Of a stretch of 33,970 nucleotides of DNA, positions 10,332-19,450 are shown piece after piece (the stretch's first letter is position 1; every line of letters starts with the position of its first letter). The DNA comes from Accumulibacter sp. (GTDB lineage: Bacteria > Pseudomonadota > Gammaproteobacteria > Burkholderiales > Rhodocyclaceae): the NCBI GenBank assembly GCA_016789495.1, contig JAEUOJ010000051.1, forward strand, positions 1 to 33,970. Reading direction: 5' to 3'. A program made the position numbers and the translations under genes. Below the pieces are notes generated by a model, which worked only from the letters and a program-made list of their open reading frames with translations, made no database searches and was not told the origin of the DNA.

Positions 10332-11632
10332 TCGTGCATGAATTGGGTGGCGTTTTCGAGATCGGCTTGTGTGCTGCCGCCGTACAAGGCATTGACGAAT
10401 TTCCGCCAGACCAAATCCGGTTCGCCAAGACTGAAGGCGTACAGCCCACCCTCGGCTTTGCGTGAAGCGCGGACCTGGACTCGCGAGACTTCCGCCGGTC
10501 CCAACTGGATCGTCATTTCCCCCCAGTTGTTGATCGGCACGTTGGCCATCGCATGCGCCAGAAAACCGTAGCGTGAAAGCTGAATCACTTCGAGATTGAC
10601 CTTTTTTTCAGTCTGGCCATCCTTGATCGACAACTGCGCGGGGCACCGGACCGAGAAGCGGCGATGACGCACCCCATCGATCGGGTCATGTTCAACTTCG
10701 GGAATCTCCGGCAAAACCGCGCGATACGTCGGCAAATCGTAGATGGTGTGCAGCAGACTTTTCTTGCGCGGGGTCAACTGGCTGAAGACTTGCGTGCGAA
10801 CGTTGAAAAAGTAATCGAGCAATTCAGGGGTGAGCACCGGATCGTTGGTGGTGTAAAAACGGCGCGGCGGCAACTTGATGTTCGGCAGCTTGACCTGGGT
10901 GAAAAACGCGTGGAGATTGCGTTTCGGGGGTTTCGATCCATAGTGTTTGCGGAATATCTCTGGCGCGGTACTCAGGTCGAGCGTCGCGCCGACCGCTGGC
11001 GCACCGTTGACGAAATCGTAGTTCTCGACGACGTTCTGCGTCAGCCGCTGGAAGAACAGCAGCGATTCGTACATTTCGATGTGCGCCGGGTTGACGGCGA
11101 TCACCAGATGACGGGTGTCGAAGAAGGTCGTGCAATACTCGTACATGAACTTCATCAACGGGAAGAGAATGCTGCCGCCGGTGCGGCGGAAACGTGGATG
11201 AATGGCCAGCGCCGACACTTCGGCGATCTTGCCTTTCTTCTCCCGCAGGGCGGTCAGATCGAAAATTCGCTGCAACGGAAAACCGAGCACGCTTTCGCGG
11301 ATCAAGGTCAATGTGCCGACGACCTGTCCGTCGAATTTCGCGCAGAGGGTCGTCGTGGTCGGCAAGGCGTGATAGATGGTCACCCGCATCCCGGAAGGAT
11401 CGCGTTTCATGAAGCCACTGCCGACGTACGCGTCATGCAGCAGCTTGAAGCAGGCTTCGAGTTCCTCCTGGGTGTCGGCGATTTTCAACACCAGCCGATC
11501 GGTCGGTGCCGGATCGCAATCGACGAAATTGCGGTAAACCGCGTGACGTCTCTTGGTCGGCAGAACGTTGAACAGGTTGCGCAACGTTCCGTGCATGAAT
11601 TTCCGTACCGGCGAGACCAATTTTTTGATCAT
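10322..11632 (-). CDS. FeeM-like N-acyl amino acid synthase / GNAT acyltransferase fused to PilZ domain
   Basis: The protein has about 436 residues. The N-terminal half (about 45-240) resembles the FeeM catalytic core, an acyl-transfer fold related to GNAT and autoinducer synthases: 'EVSALAIHPRFRRTGGSILFPLMKFMYEY' is its cofactor-loop region. These enzymes join fatty acyl chains from acyl-ACP to amino acids. The C-terminal 110 residues start with 'RHRRFSVRCPAQLSI' and include 'LEVIQLSRYGFLA', an R-x-x-x-R plus (D/N)xSxxG-like arrangement typical of PilZ. Here the second motif is QLSRYG, so c-di-GMP binding is plausible but the Asp is not conserved. The start ATG 11632 follows GAGGGA at 6-base spacing; two further in-frame starts upstream (11638, 11662) lack suitable sites. 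The gene is downstream of, and probably independent from, the DyP gene. Confidence 0.75.
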   Translation of the reverse strand: MIKKLVSPVRKFMHGTLRNLFNVLPTKRRHAVYRNFVDCDPAPTDRLVLKIADTQEELEACFKLLHDAYVGSGFMKRDPSGMRVTIYHALPTTTTLCAKFDGQVVGTLTLIRESVLGFPLQRIFDLTALREKKGKIAEVSALAIHPRFRRTGGSILFPLMKFMYEYCTTFFDTRHLVIAVNPAHIEMYESLLFFQRLTQNVVENYDFVNGAPAVGATLDLSTAPEIFRKHYGSKPPKRNLHAFFTQVKLPNIKLPPRRFYTTNDPVLTPELLDYFFNVRTQVFSQLTPRKKSLLHTIYDLPTYRAVLPEIPEVEHDPIDGVRHRRFSVRCPAQLSIKDGQTEKKVNLEVIQLSRYGFLAHAMANVPINNWGEMTIQLGPAEVSRVQVRASRKAEGGLYAFSLGEPDLVWRKFVNALYGGSTQADLENATQFMHDQR

Positions 11633-11804
11633 CAGCATTCCCTCAGCAGGCGGGTCGATCAATAAAGCACGCCAAATTCAACCTGGCCAGACATTCCTCG
11701 ACCATCTCGACAAGTGGCCTCCCGCTACCGTCTCGCGATTGTATATTCTGCACTGAAATCCACAATAAACATTTCCTTGCCGATAAAGTCGGCTCAACGG
11801 TCGT
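11633..11804. other. Intergenic gap between DyP gene end and acyltransferase start
   Basis: This 172-bp region is relatively AT-rich in its right half and should contain the promoter of the minus-strand acyltransferase gene. No clear promoter pair and no terminator with a T-run were found. Confidence 0.3.
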
Positions 11805-12692
11805 TCACAATCCCAAGGGCGACAGATCCAGCCGGCCATTGACCATCGCCGGACACCAGAAATAGGCACCGGTCTCCGGGCGGGAGAACTTGAAGAGCGC
11901 ATCGACGATCCCGTCGTCCATACCGACCATCCGTCGCAATTGGACTTCGAAGGCCTCGAGCGACCGGCCGAAAGCGACAAAAATCAGCCCGCCGTGCATC
12001 CCATCGGCCCAAGGCATCGAGCGGCGGACGACAAAGGCTTCCGGGGTGAAACTTTCCTGGGCGGTTCGTTTGACGTGCGCCGACTCCGGCGCGTCGTCGA
12101 TTTCCTGGTTGTCGACACGTCGACGGCCGACGACCAGATCGCGTTCATTTTCGCCCATCCGCTCGAGTCGCGAAAAATCGTGTTGCCAACGTTGTACGGC
12201 GACGAAGCTCGAACCACCGAGCACGGGCTCCTGGACATCGACGATCGCCGCGTCGATCGCCTCCTGGGCAACCGGGTTTTCCGTGCCGTCCTGGTAGCCC
12301 GACAGATCGCGACCGCCGTCGAAAAGGAAAGCGTCGCACGCTTCGTCGAGTTTGAAGGCCGGCGCCAGTGCCGAGGTCAGCCGCCGCGAGCGATGCAGGA
12401 TCTCGCCGCGGTCCTCGCCACGCAGCCACAGCCAGAGCGCGGTCGGGGTGGCGGGAACGGCCACCCCCGGACCAGCCAGCGCCGGAAAGTCGCGCAGGCC
12501 GGCAATCTCTTCGTTGAGCGCGGTGATCAGCACCCGGCCGAAGCCGGCAACTGTATTTTGGCCATCGACCAGCTCGCGCAAGCCGCGCAGGTGAGCGCCG
12601 GGGTGCGCGCCGGGCGCCAGGGAAAAAGACAAATACCGTGCCAGTGGCGGAACGGGAAGCAGGATGCCGGCCTGCGGCGAGTGCTGCATCAT
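11805..12692 (-). CDS. DyP-type heme peroxidase
   Basis: This cytoplasmic dye-decolorizing peroxidase of about 295 residues uses hydrogen peroxide to oxidise bulky substrates. The GxxDG signature is present (GYQDGTENP) with the distal Asp. A His in 'ESAHVKRT' fits the proximal heme ligand and an Arg in 'VVRRSMPW' fits the distal Arg. The end 'GAYFWCPAMVNGRLDLSPLGL' closes the fold, with no C-terminal extension resembling an encapsulin cargo peptide. The start ATG 12692 follows GAGGTG at 6-base spacing; an ATG at 12710 is also in frame. Length and motifs fit the compact bacterial class (YfeX-like). The gene lies between acylphosphatase and the FeeM-like gene on the same strand, with gaps of about 100 and 170 bp. 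Confidence 0.9.
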   Translation of the reverse strand: MMQHSPQAGILLPVPPLARYLSFSLAPGAHPGAHLRGLRELVDGQNTVAGFGRVLITALNEEIAGLRDFPALAGPGVAVPATPTALWLWLRGEDRGEILHRSRRLTSALAPAFKLDEACDAFLFDGGRDLSGYQDGTENPVAQEAIDAAIVDVQEPVLGGSSFVAVQRWQHDFSRLERMGENERDLVVGRRRVDNQEIDDAPESAHVKRTAQESFTPEAFVVRRSMPWADGMHGGLIFVAFGRSLEAFEVQLRRMVGMDDGIVDALFKFSRPETGAYFWCPAMVNGRLDLSPLGL

Positions 12693-12792
12693 CGGAGTCA
12701 CCTCATTCATCGGGCGTGTCGGCAGAAGCAAGCGAAAGATAATGACAGCAGAGTAGCGGCATCTGCCGATTGCCGCCGAGTGCCGCCGATGC

Positions 12793-13089
12793 TCAAAAAG
12801 TGGCGATCTGTTGGAAACCCTGCCTGCCGGACAGTTCGCCGGCATTGCCTTCACTGGCGGTGACGCGGTCGACCCGCGCCATCGGCGGACCATGTTGGGC
12901 CCACGCCAGCAGTTTGTCGACCGCCTCCAGGTCGCCATTGACCAATGCCTCGACCGTGCCATCGCGCCGATTGCGCACCCAGCCCGTCAAGCCGAGTCGA
13001 GTCGCTTCCGCGCATAACGCCCAACGGTAACCCACCCCCTGGACGCGGCCATGGATATGTAGACTTCGGCAAACACGCTGACTCATCAT
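12793..13089 (-). CDS. acyP: Acylphosphatase
   Basis: This small enzyme of about 98 residues hydrolyses carboxyl-phosphate bonds such as acetyl phosphate. It has both signatures of the family: 'GRVQGVGYRW' with the phosphate-binding Arg, and 'GWVRNRRDGTVEA' with the catalytic Asn. The open frame extends to 13152, but the extra 21 residues do not belong to the family; ATG 13089 or 13086 gives the usual length. It is divergent from the DAB-like operon that starts at 13207. Confidence 0.92.
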   Translation of the reverse strand: MMSQRVCRSLHIHGRVQGVGYRWALCAEATRLGLTGWVRNRRDGTVEALVNGDLEAVDKLLAWAQHGPPMARVDRVTASEGNAGELSGRQGFQQIATF

Positions 13090-13206
13090 GGACCCCGGGT
13101 GCGCTGTTGTACGGGCGCGAGCAGCCGCAATACTGGCATAATCGACGTTCATGAAAAAGAGTAGCTCAATAAAACCTTACGGGTCGCTAAAACTATTTCC
13201 GCGGCC

Positions 13207-14676
13207 ATGTTGAAGCTGCTGCTGCTGCTGCCGCTGTTCGGCGCCGGGCTGTTATTGGTTCTGCCGGCGCGCAATGTCGATCTGTTGCGACGCGCGGCCA
13301 GTCTCGTCGCCGCACTGATCGTCGTTTGTGCCGGTTTGCTGGTCGTCACTTTCGATTCGGCCAACGCCGAGATCCAGTTCTTCGAAACCCGTCCATGGAA
13401 TCCGCGGCTGGGCTCGAACTTGGCGCTGGGAGTCGACGGCATTTCGCTGCCGATGGTGCTGTTGGCGACGGTCTTGTGCTTCATTGCCATCGTCTCGTCG
13501 CATACCGTCCGCGCCGGTGCCAAGCTGTACTTCTCGCTGCTGTTCGTCCTCGAGGCGTCGCTGCTGATCGTCTTCACCGCTCGCGACTGGTCGCTGTTTT
13601 ATGTCTGCTGGGAACTGACGCTGATCCCGCTGTTTTTTCTGATCGATCGGCTGGGCGGCGCCAACCGTCACCGCGCAGCGCTCAACTTCGTGCTGTACAC
13701 CCTCGGCGGCTCGGTATTCATGTTGATCGCGCTGCTGCTGCTTTACGACGTTGCGCCCGGACATAGTTTCGCGATGAACGACATGGCCGCCGGCGGCGCG
13801 CAATTGCCGCCGAAAACGCAGACGCTGATTTTCCTCGGCCTGCTGATCGGTTTTGGCGTCAAGATGCCGATCGTGCCGCTGCATGGCTGGTTGCCGTTGG
13901 CGCACGTCGAAGCGCCAAGTCCGATTTCGATCCTGCTGTCGGGAATCCTGCTGAAAATGGGCGCCTACGGGCTGATCCGCGCCGTGGCGACCTTGCCGGC
14001 GGCGGCCCTCGACTTGCAGGACGAGCTGGCGGCGCTGGCGCTGATCAGCCTGCTTTACGGCGCGGTGCTGGCCTGGCGGCAAACCGACCTGAAAGCGATG
14101 ATCGCCTATTCGTCGATCTCGCACATGGGGGTCGTCCTGCTCGGCATCGCGGCGCTGACCCCGGCCGGCTTAAACGGTGCCATGACCCAGATGGTTGCCC
14201 ATGGGCTGGTCGCCGGCTTGCTGTTCCTGCTGATCGGACTGCTCTATGAGCGCACTCACAGCCGCGATCTGGCGATGTACGGCTCGTTGAATCGTACCGC
14301 GCCGCGTTTCGCCGCTTTCATCGTGTTCACTCTGCTGGCTGCCGTCGGACTCCCCGGCAGCGCCGGTTTCATCGGCGAAATCCATGTGTTGATCGGCGCC
14401 TACGGTCGTTGGGGCGGCTGGCTGACACTGTTTTCGATCGGCATGCTGATTTCCGCGGCTTACGCCTTGCGCGCCATCCGCATCTTGTCGACCGGGCCGG
14501 AGCGGGCTGTCGGCGCGGCTGGCGGCGTACCGGTCTTCGCCGACCTCAATGGTCGTGAAGCGGCCGCCGCCTGGCTGTTGACCGCCGGAATCGTCGTGCT
14601 CGGGCTCTATCCGGCACCCCTGCTGCAGTTGATGGCGGCGTCGGTCGGCCGGCTGGCGCAGCAATTCGGGATCTGA
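13207..14676 (+). CDS. Mrp/NuoM-type proton-translocating subunit (first gene of DAB-like operon)
   Basis: This 489-residue membrane protein of the ND4/NuoM/MrpD family has about 14 transmembrane helices. The residues used for proton transfer in complex I are intact: E136 in helix 5 (CWELTLIP), K219 in the broken helix 7 (GVKMPIVPLHGWLP), K250 in helix 8 (LLKMGAYG), K296 (DLKAMIAYSS) and E391 in helix 12 (GLPGSAGFIGE). No other complex I genes are present, and dabA begins two bases after its stop. The protein is therefore most likely part of a DabA-containing complex, supplying coupling to the proton (or sodium) gradient. No strong ribosome binding site precedes ATG 13207, but the protein starts in the expected place, with the first hydrophobic helix at residue 2. 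Confidence 0.88.
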   Translation: MLKLLLLLPLFGAGLLLVLPARNVDLLRRAASLVAALIVVCAGLLVVTFDSANAEIQFFETRPWNPRLGSNLALGVDGISLPMVLLATVLCFIAIVSSHTVRAGAKLYFSLLFVLEASLLIVFTARDWSLFYVCWELTLIPLFFLIDRLGGANRHRAALNFVLYTLGGSVFMLIALLLLYDVAPGHSFAMNDMAAGGAQLPPKTQTLIFLGLLIGFGVKMPIVPLHGWLPLAHVEAPSPISILLSGILLKMGAYGLIRAVATLPAAALDLQDELAALALISLLYGAVLAWRQTDLKAMIAYSSISHMGVVLLGIAALTPAGLNGAMTQMVAHGLVAGLLFLLIGLLYERTHSRDLAMYGSLNRTAPRFAAFIVFTLLAAVGLPGSAGFIGEIHVLIGAYGRWGGWLTLFSIGMLISAAYALRAIRILSTGPERAVGAAGGVPVFADLNGREAAAAWLLTAGIVVLGLYPAPLLQLMAASVGRLAQQFGI

Positions 14677-14678
14677 CG

Positions 14679-17600
14679 ATGTCCGCCGCCGCACACGACC
14701 CACGAGACCCGCAACAACCGGCGATTGACGACGACCGCCGGCTGGCCGACAGTCTGCACCGACTGGCGCACCACCTGCCGGCACAAGCCCCGTTACGCGA
14801 TTTCGTCCATCACAACACCTTGCATGCCTTCCAGCATCTGCCGTTTCGGGCCGCCCTGGAGGCCGCGGCGCGCCTGAACGGTGCCCGTCCCTGGATGTCC
14901 GCCGCGTGCTGTCGGGAATTGTTCCGGCGCGGGCGGATCGATGATGGCGATCTCGACGCGGCATTGCGGCAAATGCCCGAACTCGCCGCCGAGCAACGGG
15001 TGCTCCCCGAAGGCGCCGGTGATCTGCGCCGCGGCCAGGTGCTGCGGCAAGTGCTGCTGCGACCGCCCGAGACGATTTCCTTGGCCCGTCTGCGTTGGCT
15101 GCGCGACGAGCGGGCGGCTTTCGAACGTCTGCCGGACGATCTCGATGGCGCAACGCGACACGCCTTGCTCAGCACGGCGATGGTCGGCGGCTTGGACGAG
15201 GCCGCGGCGGTCGCCGATCTGTGGGCCGCGGCACGCGAAGCGAGCCGCGTGATCACCGCATCGATGGACGATCACCTGGCGACGGTCCGACTCGCCGACG
15301 CCACCCCAGCCGACGCCAGCCACCTCTGGCAACAACTGCATGATCGTCTCGGCCGCGACTGGACGATTCTCGACCTGCTGGCGCATCTGACTGGCGAGGA
15401 CTTGCGGCGGGCGATTCAACCGGCGCTGATCCGCCATCTCGCCGGCCACCTTGACCAAGGCGTTGCTGCCTGGCGCAATCCGAAGCGCGCCGAGGGTCTT
15501 TATGCCGCGTGGCGATACAGCGCCGGCCGCGATTGGAGCTGGGAACTCGACGAATTTCCCGGCACCCGGCTCGACATTCAAGGATTGCCCGATCAGCCGA
15601 TGACGGCCATCGCCGGCGAGCTGCGCCGGCTGGGGATCGCTGAAACGCGCTGGTCCGGTTACCTGGAAGCGTTGGCCCAGGAACTGCCCGGTTGGGCCGG
15701 AATGGCGCACTGGCGAGAGACCCGGCCGGCAACATTCGATGCCCCGGTCGCGCTGGCCGACCTGCTGGCGATACGATTGATTTTCGAACGGCTGTACGCC
15801 GAGCAACTGGTTCGCCGCCTGTGGGGCCTGCCGCTGGCGGAACTTGGCGGGCATTTCGTTCGCCAACCGGTCGAATTGGCGCTGCGCCATGCGTTTGGCC
15901 AACGACGCTTGTCGGAAGAATTGCTCGACATCCTCCGCCCGCGCTTGAACGTCGCCGACGGCAACTGGCGGCAGTTGGCCGCGGTGGTCAAGGAAACGCC
16001 CGACGGCGCGCCATCGGACGGTGAGCGTCGCGCGCTGGTCGCCTGGCCCCTGTTCGTGCTCGCCTGCCGACTTGGTCTGTGCGGCCGCCAGTTGCGGGCC
16101 ATCGGCGACGACGGAGTGCAGGCACTCTGGCAATGCGCGACCTCCTTGTCCGATGGTCAGCGGGGAATGCTCTGGCTGTTGGCCTACGAACATCATTTCC
16201 GACAACAGATTTTCGTCGCGCTGACCGCCAATCACCGGCGCGCCCAACCATTGGCCGGCCGAGCCGTGGCGCAACTGGTGCTGTGCATGGACGATCGCGA
16301 GGAAGGCACACGCCGGCATCTCGAAGAAGTCAATCCAGCGTACGAAACTTTCGGCGCCGCCGGCTTCTTCGGCGTACCCATCCTCTGGCACGGCCTCGAC
16401 GATGAATTGCCGACCGCCTTGTGCCCGATCGTCGTTCGACCGGCCAACGCGGTAATCGAAACCGTTCCGGCGCGGTTCGCCGCGCAAGGGCAGCGGCACC
16501 GGCAGCGGCGGCGCCAGCGCCTGCGCTGGCGCGAGCACTTGCATCAGGGAACGCGGCGCGGCTGGCTGCTGGCGGCGCTGCTCAACGCCGCCGCCGGTCC
16601 GCTGGCGTTGCTGACGCTGCTTTGCCGGACGCTGACGCCGGGCGCCTTCGGCGGTTGGCTCGAGCACCGAAGACTGGCTTTTGAGATTCCGCTGCCGACC
16701 GAGCCGCAGGTGAACGCCGTTGGCGACGAAGCGCATCGCCCGGCCAGCGCCGACGCGCCGCGGCAGGGTTTCAACGACGAGGAACAGGTGGCGCGCGTCG
16801 GCAATTTCCTGCGCAGCATCGGGCTGACCCGCCATTTCGCGCCGCTGGTGGTGATCGTCGGCCATGGTTCGGACAGTCGCAACAATCCGCATCGGGCCGC
16901 CTACGACTGCGGCGCCTGCTCGGGGCGGCACGGCGGCCCGAACGCCCGCGTCTTCGCCACCTTGGCCAATCTGCCGTCGGTGCGCGCCCGGCTGGCGGAG
17001 CAAGGGTTGTCGATTCCCGTAGAGACCGTTTTTGTCGGCGCCGAGCACAACACCTGTGACGAGAGTTTCCTGTGGTACGACGAGGAGCGGATCCCGGCCA
17101 GCCACCAGCAGGCCTTTGCCGCGCTGCGACGTGACTGTGCCGAGGCTGCCCGCCGCCATGCCGTTGAGCGCTGCCGCCGTTTCGCCTCGGCGCCGCCGTG
17201 GCCGACACCGGCGCAAGCCATGAAACATCTGGCCAATCGTCGCCACGATCTTGCGCAGTCCCGGCCGGAACTGGGGCACGCCACCGTCGCCGCGGCGCTG
17301 ATCGGCCGCCGAACGATGAGCCGCGGCGTGTTCTTCGACCGGCGGGTGTTTCTGATTTCCTACGATCCGCTGGCCGACGCCGACGGCCAGCAGCTCGAAG
17401 CGATCTTGCTCGCCGCCGGACCGGTCGGCGCCGGGATCAGCCTCGAATACTATTTCTCGACGGTCGACAACGACAGTTTCGGTTGCGGCAGCAAAGTCAT
17501 GCACAACCTGGCCGGGCTATTCGCCGTGATGCAGGGGGCGAGTTCCGATTTGCGTACTGGTTTGCCGGTGCAGATGATCGAAATCCATGAAGCGATGCGC

Positions 17601-17885
17601 CTGCTGGTGGTTGTCGAACAGACGCCGGCGGTGGTCGGCGCGATCTACCAGCGGCAGCCACCGTTGCAGGAACTCATCGGCAACGGTTGGATCGTCCTGG
17701 CGACGCAGGACCCGGAAAGCGCCGCGTTGCATCTCTTCGACCCGGCGCAGGGCTGGCAGCCGTGGCACGATCAGGCCAGTAGTCAGCCGACCATGCCGGA
17801 AGTCGATGGCTCGGCTGACTGGTTCGCCGGCCGCGATCAGCCCTTGCCGCCCGCCTTGTTGCGTCGCCCGGTGAGAGTACCATGA
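14679..17885 (+). CDS. dabA: DabA (DUF2309/UPF0753), carbonic-anhydrase-like subunit of an inorganic carbon pump
   Basis: The protein has 1068 residues, is largely soluble and belongs to the DUF2309 family. In characterised DAB systems DabA sits on the cytoplasmic side of a membrane partner and converts CO2 to bicarbonate at a beta-carbonic-anhydrase-like zinc site, driven by the ion gradient. The zinc and catalytic residues are all present: C536 and D538 (LCMDDREE) and H729 and C744 (GHGS ... DCGAC). The intervals of 2 and 15 residues are the same as for C351/D353 and H524/C539 of the Halothiobacillus protein. The N-terminal 'FVHHNTLHAFQHLPF' and the C-terminal 'YFSTVDNDSFGCGSKVMHNLAG' are further family signatures. 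The stop overlaps the start of the next gene by ATGA. No RuBisCO, carboxysome or carbonic anhydrase gene is in the window, so the pump may serve heterotrophic or anaplerotic CO2 demand. Confidence 0.93.
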   Translation: MSAAAHDPRDPQQPAIDDDRRLADSLHRLAHHLPAQAPLRDFVHHNTLHAFQHLPFRAALEAAARLNGARPWMSAACCRELFRRGRIDDGDLDAALRQMPELAAEQRVLPEGAGDLRRGQVLRQVLLRPPETISLARLRWLRDERAAFERLPDDLDGATRHALLSTAMVGGLDEAAAVADLWAAAREASRVITASMDDHLATVRLADATPADASHLWQQLHDRLGRDWTILDLLAHLTGEDLRRAIQPALIRHLAGHLDQGVAAWRNPKRAEGLYAAWRYSAGRDWSWELDEFPGTRLDIQGLPDQPMTAIAGELRRLGIAETRWSGYLEALAQELPGWAGMAHWRETRPATFDAPVALADLLAIRLIFERLYAEQLVRRLWGLPLAELGGHFVRQPVELALRHAFGQRRLSEELLDILRPRLNVADGNWRQLAAVVKETPDGAPSDGERRALVAWPLFVLACRLGLCGRQLRAIGDDGVQALWQCATSLSDGQRGMLWLLAYEHHFRQQIFVALTANHRRAQPLAGRAVAQLVLCMDDREEGTRRHLEEVNPAYETFGAAGFFGVPILWHGLDDELPTALCPIVVRPANAVIETVPARFAAQGQRHRQRRRQRLRWREHLHQGTRRGWLLAALLNAAAGPLALLTLLCRTLTPGAFGGWLEHRRLAFEIPLPTEPQVNAVGDEAHRPASADAPRQGFNDEEQVARVGNFLRSIGLTRHFAPLVVIVGHGSDSRNNPHRAAYDCGACSGRHGGPNARVFATLANLPSVRARLAEQGLSIPVETVFVGAEHNTCDESFLWYDEERIPASHQQAFAALRRDCAEAARRHAVERCRRFASAPPWPTPAQAMKHLANRRHDLAQSRPELGHATVAAALIGRRTMSRGVFFDRRVFLISYDPLADADGQQLEAILLAAGPVGAGISLEYYFSTVDNDSFGCGSKVMHNLAGLFAVMQGASSDLRTGLPVQMIEIHEAMRLLVVVEQTPAVVGAIYQRQPPLQELIGNGWIVLATQDPESAALHLFDPAQGWQPWHDQASSQPTMPEVDGSADWFAGRDQPLPPALLRRPVRVP

Positions 17886-19450
17886 ACGACTTCGCGACCC
17901 TGCAGGTCCTTGCCCGCGAGTTCATCGATCCGGCGGCGTTGGTCGCCGTGCTCCCCCTGGTGCCGCTGTTGCCGTTGCTCGCCGCCGCGATTCTCGCTCT
18001 GCGACTGGCGGCTGGCACCGAACACGGCGACGCGCAGGAGCCCTTGACCGCCCGGATCGCTCTCCTGGCGGCCATTGGCGCGCTGGCGCTCCTGATGCTG
18101 CTCGATCTGGCGGCATTGTTCGGCACGCTGCCGACGTCGGTGGTGGTCGGTGAATGGTTGTCGATCGGCGCGGTGCCGATCCGGATATCGTTCATCATCG
18201 ACGCTTACAGTCTGTCGTCGGCGACGCTGATCGCCCTGATCGGTGGGCTGGCGTTGCGCTTCTCGGCGACTTATCTGCATCGCGAACGCGGTTTTCAGCG
18301 CTTTTTCCTCGGCATGAGCCTCTTTCTGGCCGGGATGCTGCTGATCGTCCTCGCCGGCAACGCGGTGTTGACTTTCGTCGGCTGGGAACTCGCCGGAATC
18401 AGTTCCTGGCTGCTGATCGCCTATGCCTGGGAAAGACCGGTCGCTGTTGGCAACGCGCAACTGGTCTTTCTGACCAACCGGGTCGGCGATGCCGGATTTC
18501 TGCTCGGCATCGGTCTGGCCGCCTGGTCGTTGCGCACCGTCGATTGGCTGGCGATGCCCGGTGACGGCAGCGCGGCGACGGTCACCTTGCGCCTGCTGCT
18601 GATCGGTTTCGTCGCCGCCGCGCTGGTCAAATCCGCGCAATTGCCGTTCACCCCGTGGATCGCGCGGGCGCTGGAAGGACCGACACCGTCGTCGGCGGTG
18701 TTCTACGGTTCGCTGATGGTCCATGCCGGGGTCTATCTGCTCTGCCGGATGCAGGGACTGTTGCTGCAGGTGCCGGACATGATGGCGTTGTTGGTCCTGG
18801 TCGGCGCGGCGACGGCGTTGTACGGTGGTCTGTGCGCCCTGGTGCAGAGCGATGTCAAATCGGCGCTGGTCTTCTCGACGGTCGGCCAGGTCGGGATGAT
18901 GGTGGCGTTTTGCGGAAGCGGACTGTTCTGGCTGGCGGCCGTTCATTCCGGCGTCCATGCCGCCTGGCGGGCCTATCAATTCCTGCTGGCGCCGGATTAC
19001 ATGCAATTGGTCGGGCGCCCGGCCCGGCCGGTGCCGGCGTGGCTGGCGAAGAACATCTGGTGGTATACCGCGGCCTTGCAACGTTTCTGGCTCGAATCAC
19101 TGGCGCACGCGCTGATCACCCGGCCGACGCTGGCTCTGGGTCGTGACATGCGCACCTTGGACGCGCATTTGATCGATCCGCTGGTCGGCGCGCCGCGCAA
19201 CGACGAGTCGCCGCTCGGACAACTGGCGGCCGATGAACTGATCCGCGGTCACGGCCTGGCTGGTCGGCTGCTGTTCGCCTTTTCCGATCAGGTGCGACGA
19301 CTGGAAGATCACCTGTTGCTCAGTGGCGACGGGACGCTGATGAAGCGTCTGCAGCGGCTGGTCGACTATGCCGATGCCGTCGAGTCGCTGCTTGAACAAC
19401 CCCGTTATCTGCTGCTGATGGTGATGGCGACTTTCGCGGTGATCCTGTGA
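17882..19450 (+). CDS. dabB: NuoL/DabB-like membrane subunit
   Basis: The protein has 522 residues and belongs to the proton-conducting membrane transporter family (ND5/NuoL side). Helix 5 Glu (E169 in FVGWELAG), helix 7 Lys (K250 in ALVKSAQLPFTPWI) and a later Lys (K326 in SDVKSALVFS) are present, together with EGPTPSSA. After about residue 370 the antiporter fold ends early. It is replaced by a hydrophilic segment (about 370-500) and one final helix, so the helix 12 charged residue of NuoL has no counterpart. This shortened NuoL plan agrees with DabB proteins, the membrane partner of DabA, so it is the best DabB candidate among the four membrane subunits. It starts in the ATGA overlap with dabA and ends in a GTGA overlap with the next gene. 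Confidence 0.85.
   Translation: MNDFATLQVLAREFIDPAALVAVLPLVPLLPLLAAAILALRLAAGTEHGDAQEPLTARIALLAAIGALALLMLLDLAALFGTLPTSVVVGEWLSIGAVPIRISFIIDAYSLSSATLIALIGGLALRFSATYLHRERGFQRFFLGMSLFLAGMLLIVLAGNAVLTFVGWELAGISSWLLIAYAWERPVAVGNAQLVFLTNRVGDAGFLLGIGLAAWSLRTVDWLAMPGDGSAATVTLRLLLIGFVAAALVKSAQLPFTPWIARALEGPTPSSAVFYGSLMVHAGVYLLCRMQGLLLQVPDMMALLVLVGAATALYGGLCALVQSDVKSALVFSTVGQVGMMVAFCGSGLFWLAAVHSGVHAAWRAYQFLLAPDYMQLVGRPARPVPAWLAKNIWWYTAALQRFWLESLAHALITRPTLALGRDMRTLDAHLIDPLVGAPRNDESPLGQLAADELIRGHGLAGRLLFAFSDQVRRLEDHLLLSGDGTLMKRLQRLVDYADAVESLLEQPRYLLLMVMATFAVIL

Noticed and set aside
11805..12692. DyP peroxidase as encapsulin cargo
   Set aside because: No C-terminal targeting extension and no encapsulin shell gene are visible nearby.
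14793..17504. A 903-codon open frame on the minus strand opposite dabA
   Set aside because: It is a shadow of a GC-rich gene: the plus strand encodes a complete DabA with all motifs, while the antisense product has low-complexity Arg, Gln and Gly-rich sequence and no known domain.
17837..19081. Long minus-strand frame opposite the NuoL-like gene, and similar ones at 19717-20655 and 20891-21946
   Set aside because: They have the same shadow character (runs of Gln, Arg, Asp, His), and the plus-strand genes are convincing membrane proteins.
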